Shown: positions 1-7,182 of the stretch, in pieces
Layout of the letters: the number at the start of each line of letters is the position of its first letter
Numbering within the stretch: the stretch's first letter is position 1
Source: Sutterella parvirubra YIT 11816
Lineage (GTDB): Bacteria > Pseudomonadota > Gammaproteobacteria > Burkholderiales > Burkholderiaceae_F
NCBI RefSeq assembly: GCF_000250875.1
Contig: NZ_JH604928.1
Coordinates: 1 to 19,425 of the forward strand
DNA length: 19,425 nucleotides
Reading direction: 5' to 3'
Program-made: the position numbers and the translations under genes
The notes under the pieces: model-generated
The model's input: the letters and a program-made list of their open reading frames with translations, nothing else
What the model was told of the DNA's origin: nothing
Database searches by the model: none

Positions 1-57
1 ATGAATCTATCCATTTTGCTTAGATTTAAGTATATATGATTAGACTTATTGTATCAG
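1..57. other. AT-rich edge sequence interrupting hlyD
   Basis: The first 57 or so bases are strongly AT-rich, unlike the GC-rich remainder, and they end where the HlyD reading frame loses homology-like sequence. No transposase or recognisable terminal inverted repeat can be seen in so short a piece. It could be the end of an insertion element, another mobile-element junction, or an assembly artefact at a contig edge. Confidence 0.5.
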
Positions 58-540
58 TTTCGAGCCCTTCGCGCGCGTCCAGTCGGCTTCAGCGGACTTC
101 AACGCGGCCGCCGCACTCCGGCGGTTCGCTACCGCGGCTTCGATCTGACGCCAGAGCGACGCTTCGGTCTCGTCCGCGCGGGCGAGCGCCAGCGCGATGC
201 CCTCCTCTTCATAAGCGATCTGGTGGTCCTGCTGGCGGATCTTCGCTTCGGTCGATTCGATCTCGAGCATCACGTCGGTGGGATCCAAGGCGAGGAGCTT
301 CTGCCCGGCTTCCACCGTCACCCCCTCTTCGATCGGGCGGTCGACGAGCCGCCCGCCCACGGTTTGAAAGGCCATGCGCACTTCGTGCGCGGTGAGAAGC
401 CCGGCTTTGAGCCGCTCGCCTTCGCTCGCCGCGTCGTTGCGGTTCCCGAGGGCGATGAGCCCGACGGCGACGGCGAGCACGGCCGCAAAGCCCGCGATCG
501 TGCGGAGGATGGTCTTGTCGGTTTTCTTCTGCGAGGTCAT
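46..540 (-). CDS. Truncated HlyD/EmrA-type membrane fusion protein
   Basis: This is the N-terminal half of a periplasmic adaptor of an EmrAB/HlyD-type efflux or secretion system, which links an inner-membrane transporter to an outer-membrane channel. Residues 11-31 form one membrane anchor. Residues 55-95 resemble the biotinyl-lipoyl hairpin (GGRLVDRPIEEGVTVEAGQ), followed by an alpha-helical coiled-coil start to about residue 160. The frame then ends in SKLIQ and a TAA inside AT-rich sequence, so the second lipoyl half, beta-barrel and membrane-proximal domains are missing; family members are usually 330-400 residues. The gene lies downstream of marR on the same strand, as in emrR-emrA loci. 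No good Shine-Dalgarno is seen, and a MarR-like site sits 6 bp before the start. It is probably non-functional unless the edge is an artefact. Confidence 0.75.
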   Translation of the reverse strand: MTSQKKTDKTILRTIAGFAAVLAVAVGLIALGNRNDAASEGERLKAGLLTAHEVRMAFQTVGGRLVDRPIEEGVTVEAGQKLLALDPTDVMLEIESTEAKIRQQDHQIAYEEEGIALALARADETEASLWRQIEAAVANRRSAAAALKSAEADWTRAKGSKLIQ

Positions 541-545
541 TTTGT

Positions 546-557
546 TTTGTCGGCTAA
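546..557 (-). promoter_or_regulatory. Putative MarR operator, copy 3 (hlyD start)
   Basis: TTTGTCGGCTAA on the plus strand is a pseudo-palindrome (8 of 12 positions symmetric) ending just before the hlyD initiation codon. It differs from the other two copies only by two transitions at symmetric positions. Protein binding here could block transcription or initiation of hlyD. Assignment to the neighbouring MarR protein is inference. Confidence 0.45.
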
Positions 558-658
558 TGATTTGGGCTTGAAATGGTGTTCCGTGGGTTCTGAGGCATTC
601 CTTGTCATCGGGGCCTCCGTCCCCCGTGTCCTGCTCCGCGTTGTCGGTCTTCAGTTGC

Positions 659-670
659 TTTGCCGACTAA
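659..670 (-). promoter_or_regulatory. Putative MarR operator, copy 2 (marR-hlyD gap)
   Basis: TTTGCCGACTAA lies in the 199-bp gap between marR and hlyD and is identical to the copy upstream of marR. It suggests that hlyD has its own regulated promoter as well as read-through from marR. No convincing -35/-10 pair could be fixed beside it. Confidence 0.45.
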
Positions 671-739
671 ACATCCGGACAAAGAAGAGGTGCTGGATCA
701 GCGGCTGAGACCGAAAGCCTTGGGGAGGCGGGCGCACGC

Positions 740-1306
740 CTACGTCGGCGGGTGCTTCCGCCGGGAGGCGACGGGCTCTGCTGCGGGCAGGCCCTCCTCT
801 TCGGCCCCGTCGCCGTGGAGCTTGCGCAGGAGCGAAATGAGTTCCTCCTGTTCGGCGTGGCTGAGGTTCGACGCGAACTTCGTCACGCGGGCGTAGTGGT
901 CGGGAAGCGCGCGCTCCAGAAGAGCGCGTCCCTCGTCGGTGAGTTCAATCAGGAAGGACCGGGCGTCGGATTCGGATGCGCGCTTCGTGACGAGCGGCAC
1001 CGGCTGCGAGAGCATCCGGCGAAGCATGATCGACGCGGTCGCGGGCGTGACGCCCATGTGGGCGGAGAGCTCCACCACGGGAAGGCTCCCCTTGTCGAGG
1101 AGCACCATCAGCATGGTGAACTTGCCTTCGGTCAACCCCATGCCGTCTTCGAGCGCCGCGTAGATCTCGTCGTGGATGAGGCGCGTCGTGCTCGTGAGAT
1201 AGAGCATCATCTCCACGCCCGCCACGTCGACGTCGGCCGTCGGGCTCTCGCCGTAGTGACGGCGGAGGGCTTCTCGGGCGGGGATCATCCTTTTCTGGAA
1301 CTGCAT
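740..1306 (-). CDS. MarR-family transcriptional regulator
   Basis: This 188-residue winged-helix regulator probably controls the adjacent efflux adaptor gene, as EmrR/MarR proteins do. Residues about 60-165 carry the fold: recognition region LSAHMGVTPATASIMLRRM, a wing around VTKRASESDARSFLIELTDEG, then long C-terminal dimerisation helices. N-terminal helices (residues 25-58) complete the dimer interface. The tail after about residue 168 is charged and Pro-rich. The start at 1306 lacks a clear Shine-Dalgarno; Met7 is an alternative but has AAGG directly against it. A 12-bp near-palindrome 42 bp upstream, beside a TATAAA box, suggests autorepression. The family call is firm; the ligand and exact targets are unknown. 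Confidence 0.88.
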   Translation of the reverse strand: MQFQKRMIPAREALRRHYGESPTADVDVAGVEMMLYLTSTTRLIHDEIYAALEDGMGLTEGKFTMLMVLLDKGSLPVVELSAHMGVTPATASIMLRRMLSQPVPLVTKRASESDARSFLIELTDEGRALLERALPDHYARVTKFASNLSHAEQEELISLLRKLHGDGAEEEGLPAAEPVASRRKHPPT

Positions 1307-1347
1307 GGTTGGACTGCGGGTGAGCGCGGGTGCGCCGGGTTATTTAT

Positions 1348-1366
1348 TTTGCCGACTAAGTTTATA
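1348..1366 (-). promoter_or_regulatory. marR promoter/operator, copy 1
   Basis: On the minus strand TATAAA (1366-1361) is followed at once by TTAGTCGGCAAA (1359-1348), the same near-palindrome found twice near hlyD. The position, about 42-60 bp before the marR start, fits a repressor site over the transcription start. The -35 region is poor (CCCACA at 17 bp spacing), so the promoter assignment is tentative. Confidence 0.45.
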
Positions 1367-1371
1367 CCTGA

Positions 1372-1630
1372 TTTTGGAAAAAGTGTGGGCGTCGCCGCCC
1401 TGCTTTACTCTTCACGGGGAGGATTCGTGTCCAACAGAGGTTGTTGGAGATGGGAGTTCAGCTCAGGCTTCCCGGCATTGAACCGGACGCAGATAAAAGA
1501 AGACCCTGCCTGGTGCAGTCCACTGCCTGTTCGGGCAACGGATCCTGTGCGGGGTACGCTTGGTTCGAAGTGTAGGCGCCGGCCGCTCCGGAGTCAACAC
1601 CTCCGTCACGCTTCCGGCGCCCAGCGCTCC
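1372..1630. other. Intergenic region with two inverted repeats
   Basis: No credible gene is seen between the marR promoter and the phosphoribosyltransferase stop. Two dyads are present: TCCAACA/TGTTGGA with a 5-nt loop at 1430-1448, and GGCGCCGG/CCGGCGCC at 1575-1582 and 1614-1621 enclosing a smaller CGGAG/CTCCG stem. The second lies just after the phosphoribosyltransferase stop on the minus strand and may act as its transcript end, but no T-run follows. Confidence 0.4.
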
Positions 1631-2212
1631 TCAGTCCTTCAAGCTCTTGATCGGCGTGAAGGTCCCGTCCTCGTTCGGACGGAAGACGAAGTGTTCCTTG
1701 AGATAGATGATGTCCTTGCGGTCGACGGCTTCGAGCTCCGCCAGAATCGCCGCGCGGGCGACGACGTTCGCGCCCGCCGCCTTCGCGAGGTTCTCGATCG
1801 CCGCGAGGCTCTCGCCCGTCGCGATCACGTCGTCGATCAGGGCGACGCGCTTCCCGCGGATCTTCTCGGCTTCGACGCCGTCCAACCAGAGCGTCTGCTC
1901 CTTCTGCGTCGTCACCGAGCAGGCCTTGAAGGAGATGGCGTTCTGCATGTAGGGCTTTTTGCTCTTGCGGGCGACCACGAATTCCTTCATCCCCATCAGG
2001 CGGCTCATCTCATAGGTGAGGCAGATGCCCTTCGCTTCCGCCGTCATCAGGACGTCGACCTCCGGGAGGCGCTTCACGAGTTCGGGGGCGCAGGCCATGA
2101 CGAGTTCGGTGTCGGACAAGCATACGAAGCTCGCGAGCGCCAGGTTGTCGGCCACCTTGACGTAGGGAAGCTTGCGCTTCAGGCCGCAGATCTCGAAATC
2201 AAAGTACTTCAC
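1631..2212 (-). CDS. Purine phosphoribosyltransferase (Apt-like)
   Basis: This is a cytosolic type I phosphoribosyltransferase that joins a purine base to PRPP to give a nucleotide. The PRPP-binding motif VALIDDVIATGES is at residues 123-135. Upstream are AEAKGI (about 59-63) and ARKSKKPYM (81-89), arranged as in the adenine/xanthine phosphoribosyltransferase group (COG0503). The GTG start at 2212 is chosen because CGGAG lies 7 nt upstream and the protein then begins at the conserved domain (193 residues). A longer open frame to an ATG at 2347 would add 45 basic residues and run through a strong hairpin, so it is unlikely. Base specificity cannot be told from sequence. It lies 170 bp downstream of the antiporter gene. 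Confidence 0.82.
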   Translation of the reverse strand: MKYFDFEICGLKRKLPYVKVADNLALASFVCLSDTELVMACAPELVKRLPEVDVLMTAEAKGICLTYEMSRLMGMKEFVVARKSKKPYMQNAISFKACSVTTQKEQTLWLDGVEAEKIRGKRVALIDDVIATGESLAAIENLAKAAGANVVARAAILAELEAVDRKDIIYLKEHFVFRPNEDGTFTPIKSLKD

Positions 2213-2315
2213 GGGGGGTCTCCGTACGGGAAAATGAAAGACGCGGCGTCGGCGGGACCTCTCTTGACCGGAGATCTCACCACGAATCCGCCGCAGGTGA
2301 CCGCATGATAACGCG

Positions 2316-2357
2316 AAGGGCCGCGGTTCGAAGAAGTTTTCGAACACAGCGGCCCTT
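2316..2357 (-). terminator. Hairpin after ybaL, possible terminator
   Basis: AAGGGCCGC (2316-2324) pairs with GCGGCCCTT (2349-2357), and an inner GTTCGAA/TTCGAAC stem (2326-2332, 2339-2345) extends it. It lies 26 bp past the antiporter stop. The bases after it on the minus strand (CGCGTTAT) are only weakly T-rich, so it may be an inefficient terminator or a stabilising hairpin. Confidence 0.45.
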
Positions 2358-2382
2358 GTTGGGGTACCGACGTACCGGCGGA

Positions 2383-4734
2383 TTACTGGCCGAAGAGCTT
2401 CGGGAGCTTGCCCAAAATCGTCTTTGCGGACGGGGCGGCCTCGGCGGCCTTTTCCTTCGCGGCGTCCTTTGCCTTTTTGGCGAGTTCGGCCTTCCCGTCG
2501 GCCTCCGTCTTCTCCGCCGCGACCGGCGTCTCGTCGGGTTCCGGCATCAGCGGCTCCACCGTGGGCGGCACGGGGGCGGCTTCGTCCGGCTTCCCGGCTT
2601 CGGCCGGCTGAACGGCCGGGGCGGCCGGGACGGCCGGGACGGCCTCAACGACCTTCGGCGTTTCGGGTTCGGCCGCGGGCTCCGCAGCCTTCACGGGTTC
2701 CGCAACGGGGGCATCGGCCCTGGGCACTTCGGCAGCCGGAGCGGCCTCAGCGGTCTTCTCTGCTTCCGCGGCTTCAGGCGCCGCCTCGGCACCCTCAGCA
2801 CCTTCCTGCTGCCCTTCCCTCGCGGCGCGTTTGGCCTCTTCGACCTTCCTCGCCTCTTCTTCGGCGGCCTGGCGCTGCGCTTCGCGCTTCGCCATCTGCG
2901 CCGTGACGATCACGTCGCCCGGCACTTCGCCCGCGGCGTCGGCCTTGCGGATGCGGTGCACCAGGCCCGACACGGCGGCGCTCTCCACCGAGAGCATCTT
3001 CACGCCTTCCAAGAGCCCGCTCGAGACTTCCGCCCAGAAGGCGCCGTTCTTCGTCACGACCGTGACGGGAAGGTCCGTGCGGGCGCTGCGGATCGTCTCC
3101 AGGATGGCGACGCCTTCGGGGCCGTTCGAGAGAAGAAGAATGTTGCGGGCCTGGAAGATGTGCGCGCCCACGAGCACGCGCACGTCCGCGGGGTCGCCGC
3201 AGATGACGGAGATGTTTTCTTCGGAGAGCTTCTCGGCGTCGGCTTGGTCGGGCGTGATCGCCACGAGCTTTTCGCCGGCTTGGGCGAGCGCCTCGACAAA
3301 GGGCGCAAACATCGCGCCGCGGCCCATGACGAGCGTCTGACCCAAGAGCGTTTCCGCGGGCGTTTCCTCGGGGAGCGTCTCCATCGGGGCTTCGAGCATC
3401 GCGGCCTTACGCGCCCACGCGAAGCGCGAGGTGAGCGCCTTTTCGACCTTCGGGATCAGCATGAAGGCGACGGGGTTCAGCGCGATCGAGAGAATCGCGC
3501 CCGCGACGACGAGGTTCACCGCGTGACCGTCCGCCAAGCCCATGCCGGCCGCCTGGCCGATGAGGATGAAGCTGAATTCGCCGATCTGCGCCAGGGCGGC
3601 GGCCACCGTGATGGCGGTCCCGAGCGGGCGGCGCATCACCACGACGAGCGAGAACGCCGCCAGGGACTTCCCGAAGATGATGATGGCGAGGACCGCGAGG
3701 ACTTCAAAGGGAGCCTGCCAGAGGATGTGCCAGTCAAAGAGCATCCCCACACCGACGAAGAACAAGACGGCGAAGGCGTCCTGGAGCGGCAGCGACTCGG
3801 TCGCCGCCCGGTGCGCGAAGCTGCTCTCGCGCATCACCATGCCGGCGAAGAACGCGCCCAAGGCGAAGCTCACGTGGAAGATTTCGGCGGCGCCGTACGC
3901 GACGCCCAGCGCGCAGGCCAAGACGAAGAGCGTGAAGAGTTCGCGGGAACCCGTGCGGGCGACCTGGGTCATGAGCCACGGAAGCACGCGGCGGCCCACC
4001 ACGAACATCACGGCCGTGAAGGCGGCGACGTTCGCGAACGTGATCAGGATTTCGCGCAGCAGCGAGACTTCCGCCCCGGCCGCAGGCGCGGGTTCGCCCG
4101 AGAGTGCCGCGGCGCCCGCCGAGACGACTTCGCCCGCGACGTCGCCCACGGAAACCGCGTCCGAGGCGTGCTCGGCCAGCGCGGCCGCGGAGTTGGGCCC
4201 GAGAATGAGGCCGGCCAGGGGCGGCAACAGCACGAGAATGAGGACGGTGGCGACGTCTTCGACGACCAACCAGCCCACGGCGATGCGGCCGTCGTGGGTG
4301 GTGAGGATCCCGCGGACTTCAAGCGCCTTCAGAAGCACCACGGTCGAGGCGCACGAAAGCGACGCCCCGAAGACGAACGCCTGCCCCCAGGCCCAATCCC
4401 AAAAGAAGTGCACGGCCACCGCGCCCAACACGGTCGCGATCGCCATCTGGAGCACCGCCCCGGGAAGCGCGATCGCCTTGACGCTCATGAGGTCCTTCAC
4501 CGAGAAGTGCAGACCCACCCCGAACATCAGCAGCATCACGCCGATTTCGGACAACTGGTGCGCGAGGGCCGGGTCGGCGAAGACGCCGGGCGTATGCTGC
4601 CCGGCGGCGACGCCGGCCAGCAGATAGCCGACGAGCGCGGGCGACTTCAGGAAGCGCTCGCAGACGAAGCCGAAGATGAGCGCCAGCGAAAACGCGATGA
4701 CGAGGGTCGAGATGAGCGGAAGACCGTGTTCCAT
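2383..4734 (-). CDS. ybaL: YbaL/KefB-type CPA2 cation:proton antiporter
   Basis: This 783-residue inner-membrane monovalent cation/proton antiporter resembles E. coli YbaL closely at the start (SPALVGYLLAGVAAGQHTPG; LLMFGVGLHFSVKDLM; GWLVVEDVATVLILVLLPP). Residues about 5-430 hold 12-13 membrane segments, with a VED at 158-160 in the ion-translocating helix and SFALGAFFAGMVM plus LAQIGEFSFIL later. A KTN/RCK-like domain follows (about 460-600), but its Gly-rich loop reads VMGRGAMF where YbaL/Kef proteins have GYGRVG, so nucleotide binding is doubtful. From about 610 to the end is a roughly 170-residue Ala/Pro/Glu-rich charged tail not typical of the family, ending in a short basic segment. 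No Shine-Dalgarno is obvious at the start. Substrate ion and regulator are unknown. Confidence 0.87.
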   Translation of the reverse strand: MEHGLPLISTLVIAFSLALIFGFVCERFLKSPALVGYLLAGVAAGQHTPGVFADPALAHQLSEIGVMLLMFGVGLHFSVKDLMSVKAIALPGAVLQMAIATVLGAVAVHFFWDWAWGQAFVFGASLSCASTVVLLKALEVRGILTTHDGRIAVGWLVVEDVATVLILVLLPPLAGLILGPNSAAALAEHASDAVSVGDVAGEVVSAGAAALSGEPAPAAGAEVSLLREILITFANVAAFTAVMFVVGRRVLPWLMTQVARTGSRELFTLFVLACALGVAYGAAEIFHVSFALGAFFAGMVMRESSFAHRAATESLPLQDAFAVLFFVGVGMLFDWHILWQAPFEVLAVLAIIIFGKSLAAFSLVVVMRRPLGTAITVAAALAQIGEFSFILIGQAAGMGLADGHAVNLVVAGAILSIALNPVAFMLIPKVEKALTSRFAWARKAAMLEAPMETLPEETPAETLLGQTLVMGRGAMFAPFVEALAQAGEKLVAITPDQADAEKLSEENISVICGDPADVRVLVGAHIFQARNILLLSNGPEGVAILETIRSARTDLPVTVVTKNGAFWAEVSSGLLEGVKMLSVESAAVSGLVHRIRKADAAGEVPGDVIVTAQMAKREAQRQAAEEEARKVEEAKRAAREGQQEGAEGAEAAPEAAEAEKTAEAAPAAEVPRADAPVAEPVKAAEPAAEPETPKVVEAVPAVPAAPAVQPAEAGKPDEAAPVPPTVEPLMPEPDETPVAAEKTEADGKAELAKKAKDAAKEKAAEAAPSAKTILGKLPKLFGQ

Positions 4735-4853
4735 GTCGGTTGGTCAAAAAAACCGGAAGGCGGTTGAGAAGGCAAGGACGTTGGAGGCACGACCTGCGGA
4801 AAGGGGACGGGAGGGTCGGGAACCGCTTCACCGGAGCTTGAAGAGGCTCTTTC

Positions 4854-4871
4854 TTTAGGGTAAACCCTAAA
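4854..4871. promoter_or_regulatory. Perfect 8-bp dyad upstream of ybaL
   Basis: TTTAGGGT and ACCCTAAA flank a central AA, giving a perfect 18-bp palindrome 120 bp upstream of the antiporter start. Its short spacer and AT edges are typical of a dimeric repressor site rather than an RNA hairpin. A weak TTGATG (4887-4882, minus strand) would place a promoter over it. Confidence 0.4.
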
Positions 4872-5397
4872 TTTCCAGACCCATCAACCGCTTCCGTGGA
4901 GAGATCCCAGCAAAAGGCATCACGACTTCAAAACGATACCCGTCCGGCAACTTCCGCATCCGTGCGAATCCTCGTATTTTCACCCGATTTCAGGGTGTTG
5001 TGGGATCCGCGGAGGCCCCGATCCGCACTGTTTTCCCGCTTTGTTACAACTTCGGGACCTCCAGCCGTCGAAAACGGGAGACCCGAGCCAAAACGAAACC
5101 GGGACCGGGGGTCGTCGAAGATGCTCCACGGGAACCCTCCGACACCACATTTCAGGAAGTTATTTGTGAGCGGTTACGCCCGCTATCCTTCACCGCATTG
5201 ACGCACATTCAACCGCAAAGACCGTTCCTCAACCCCTCCAAAAAGCTTACGCTCACCCTCCTTCGAACCACCCCCGAACGGAAACCCGACGACCTTCTTT
5301 TTCACGCCCTCCTCGGCCTCCCCGACCGGCGTCCCCCGGAAGCGCTTTTTCTCAAGTCCCGTCATCCGTTCGCCACAACTTTTCTTCCGCCCGGGAT
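4872..5397. other. Non-coding stretch between ybaL and trp leader
   Basis: No recognisable gene, tRNA or repeat is seen here. Short open frames exist on both strands but have no family features, no convincing ribosome-binding site and low-complexity basic composition typical of frame shadows. The region may hold the ybaL promoter at its left end. Confidence 0.5.
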
Positions 5398-5425
5398 TTG
5401 ACAGCCGGCGAAAGCCGTGTATAGA
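5398..5425 (+). promoter_or_regulatory. trp operon promoter
   Basis: TTGACA (5398-5403), a perfect -35, is followed after 16 bp by TATAGA (5420-5425). A start near 5432 gives about 87 nt of leader before the trpL ATG. A small CGGC-GAAA-GCCG dyad sits in the spacer (5406-5417) and could be an operator, though its arms are only 4 bp. Confidence 0.7.
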
Positions 5426-5518
5426 GTGAAAAACGTGCGCTCCGGACGGGGAAGCCCCGCAAGGCCCCCACGAGAAACCCGCACCACCCCAAACGAACAC
5501 GACATCTCGGACAACGCC

Positions 5519-5590
5519 ATGATCCTCCGTACGAACAACAAGCCGAGCCGCGCGACGACGTCGCTGCGCTGGTGGTGGCCGCTCTCCTAG
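5519..5590 (+). CDS. trpL: Trp operon leader peptide
   Basis: This is a 23-codon reading frame starting ATGATCCTCCGT and ending RWWWPLS-stop. Three consecutive TGG codons (5570-5578) sit exactly in the 5' arm of the first attenuator hairpin, so a ribosome stalled for lack of charged tRNA-Trp would free segment 2 to pair with segment 3. The product has no enzymatic role; its translation is the sensor. The Shine-Dalgarno is weak (CGGA about 9 nt upstream). The position, 46 nt before a terminator and 346 nt before trpB, matches classical trp leaders. Confidence 0.85.
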   Translation: MILRTNNKPSRATTSLRWWWPLS

Positions 5591-5641
5591 CGGGCACCTG
5601 TTCGTCGTACGCACGAATTCATTTCGAGACACAAGGCCCGC
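5574..5641 (+). promoter_or_regulatory. Trp attenuator: 1:2 and 2:3 alternative hairpins
   Basis: Segment 1 (5574-5583, GGTGGCCGCT) pairs with segment 2 (5589-5598, AGCGGGCACC) over 10 positions with one mismatch and a 5-nt loop that reaches the leader stop codon. Segment 2 also contains GCGGGC (5590-5595), the exact complement of GCCCGC (5636-5641) in segment 3, forming an antiterminator. Segment 3 otherwise pairs with segment 4 to form the terminator. All four segments are read directly from the sequence; folding energies were not computed. Confidence 0.82.
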
Positions 5642-5664
5642 GGACGCTGATCGCGGGCTTTTTT
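5636..5664 (+). terminator. Trp attenuator terminator (3:4 hairpin)
   Basis: GCCCGCG (5636-5642) and CGCGGGC (5652-5658) form a perfect 7-bp GC stem with a 9-nt loop, followed at once by six T residues (5659-5664). It is a textbook Rho-independent terminator placed before the structural genes. Confidence 0.88.
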
Positions 5665-5737
5665 CGTATCCGGCCACAGGCCAACCCCCTCCCCGCTTCG
5701 GCATCCGCAGGTCCACCAAACCTCCAGGACCAGAACC

Positions 5738-5797
5738 ATGTCGAAGTTTCAATCCCTCCGCCGCATCCGGCCCGAAGCGCACCACCGATGGTGCTGA
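5738..5797 (+). CDS. Possible 19-codon mini-ORF before trpB
   Basis: ATG TCG AAG TTT begins a 19-residue frame with one Trp codon next to the last codon (RWC-stop); CAGGACC lies about 7-13 nt upstream as a possible ribosome-binding site. The end of the frame coincides with a perfect hairpin GCACCA-CCGA-TGGTGC (5779-5794). A second dyad GACGGC-CTCC-GCCGTC follows at 5839-5854. It may be a second leader/translation-coupling element in the trp mRNA or chance. Evidence is positional only. Confidence 0.25.
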   Translation: MSKFQSLRRIRPEAHHRWC

Positions 5798-5936
5798 TTC
5801 CTTCTTTCTGCCTCCGCAACCGACACGTTATGTCGGCCGACGGCCTCCGCCGTCACCCGAACCTCCGGCGCGCCTCAACGCAAAGCACTGCAACCGCGCC
5901 GACTGCGTCACCCAAGACACCAGAAGGAACCGCACC

Positions 5937-7169
5937 ATGCAGCTCAACCCCTATTTCGGCCGTTTCTGCGGTCAGTTCGTCCCTGAAATCCTCGTCCCCG
6001 CCTTGGACGAACTCGAAGCCGCCTTCATCGAAGCGCAGGCCGATCCCGAGTTCCATCGTGAGCTCTCCGAGCTCCTCACGACCTACGCCGGCCGCCCGAC
6101 GCCGCTCACGCGCGTGCGCCGCCTGACGGAAGGCACCCGCACGACGATGTACCTGAAGCGCGAAGACCTCGTCCACGGGGGCGCGCACAAGACGAATCAG
6201 GTCTTGGGCCAAATTCTTCTCGCCCGCCGCATGGGCAAGACCCGCATCATCGCGGAGACGGGCGCGGGCCAGCACGGCGTCGCGACGGCCTTGGCCTCCG
6301 CGCTCTTCGGGATGGAGTGCCGCATCTACATGGGCGCCAAAGACGTCGAGCGCCAGAAGCCCAACGTCTTCCGCATGCGCCTCATGGGCGCTGAAGTCGT
6401 GCCGGTGACGGCGGGCCGCGGCACCCTGAAGGAAGCCTGCAACGCGGCCCTTCGCGACTACGGCGAAAACTTCCAGACGACCCACTACATGCTGGGCACG
6501 GCTGCGGGTCCGCACCCCTTCCCGACGATCGTGCGCGAGTTCCAGAAGATCATCGGTGAAGAGGCCCGGCGGCAATTCGCCGAGGTCGAGCACAGCACGC
6601 CCGACGCGGTGATCGCGTGCGTGGGCGGCGGCTCCAACGCCATCGGCATCTTCACGGACTTCAAGGAAACCCCCGCCAAACTCATCGGCGTCGAACCCGC
6701 CGGCCTCGGGATCCATACGAAGGAGCACGGCGTCACGCTCGGGATGGGCACCGAAGGGATCTTCTTCGGGGCGCGGTCTTTGAACCTCCAAACGAACGAA
6801 GGCCAAATCAACGAGAGCTACTCGATTTCGGCGGGGCTCGACTTCCCGTCGATCGGCCCCGAACACGTCCACCTCCAGGTCATCGGCCGCGCCGAGTACG
6901 TGAGCGTCACGGACGAAGAGGCTCTGGCCGCCTTCCACGAGCTCTCGCGTCTGGAAGGGATCATCCCGGCTTTGGAGAGCAGCCACGCCTTGGCCTACGC
7001 CCTCAAGATGGCGCGGCAGAACCCGGAGCGCGAACAAAAGATCATCGTCAACCTTTCGGGCCGCGGCGACAAGGACATCTTCCAGGTGGCGGCGCGCTTG
7101 GAGGAAGAGGAACGCACGGTCGACGGGGTCCTGAAGCCCCTCTCGCCCGCCCAAACGCTCGCCGCCTGA
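5937..7169 (+). CDS. trpB: Tryptophan synthase beta subunit
   Basis: TrpB is a cytosolic PLP enzyme joining indole and L-serine to make tryptophan. The 410-residue protein appears intact: PLP lysine in GGAHKTNQ (Lys85), catalytic Glu in AETGAGQHG (Glu107), phosphate loop [10 protein letters not shown], and the C-terminal NLSGRGDKD. Lys165 and Arg173 match E. coli/Salmonella beta Lys167 and Arg175, which contact the alpha subunit. The sequence is of enteric type (LNPYFG start, [32 protein letters not shown]) rather than the DLPDARGHFGPYGG type common in Burkholderiales. The ATG follows GAAGGA at a normal distance. It is the first structural gene after the trp attenuator and is 13 bp before trpA. 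A short C-terminal extension of about 15 residues is present. Confidence 0.97.
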   Translation: MQLNPYFGRFCGQFVPEILVPALDELEAAFIEAQADPEFHRELSELLTTYAGRPTPLTRVRRLTEGTRTTMYLKREDLVHGGAHKTNQVLGQILLARRMGKTRIIAETGAGQHGVATALASALFGMECRIYMGAKDVERQKPNVFRMRLMGAEVVPVTAGRGTLKEACNAALRDYGENFQTTHYMLGTAAGPHPFPTIVREFQKIIGEEARRQFAEVEHSTPDAVIACVGGGSNAIGIFTDFKETPAKLIGVEPAGLGIHTKEHGVTLGMGTEGIFFGARSLNLQTNEGQINESYSISAGLDFPSIGPEHVHLQVIGRAEYVSVTDEEALAAFHELSRLEGIIPALESSHALAYALKMARQNPEREQKIIVNLSGRGDKDIFQVAARLEEEERTVDGVLKPLSPAQTLAA

Positions 7170-7182
7170 GGAGGACCGCGCC

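Noticed and set aside
752..2308. 518-residue plus-strand open frame across marR and the phosphoribosyltransferase
   Set aside because: It spans two real minus-strand genes and their promoter, with shadow-type composition.
2305..4767. 820-residue plus-strand open frame opposite ybaL
   Set aside because: It is antisense to a well-recognised membrane protein, is made of Arg/Gly/His/Asp-rich low-complexity sequence and has no family motifs; long antisense frames are expected in GC-rich genes.
5183..5785. 200-residue minus-strand open frame over the trp leader
   Set aside because: It would overlap the trp promoter, leader peptide and attenuator; composition is Gly/Arg-rich with no motif.
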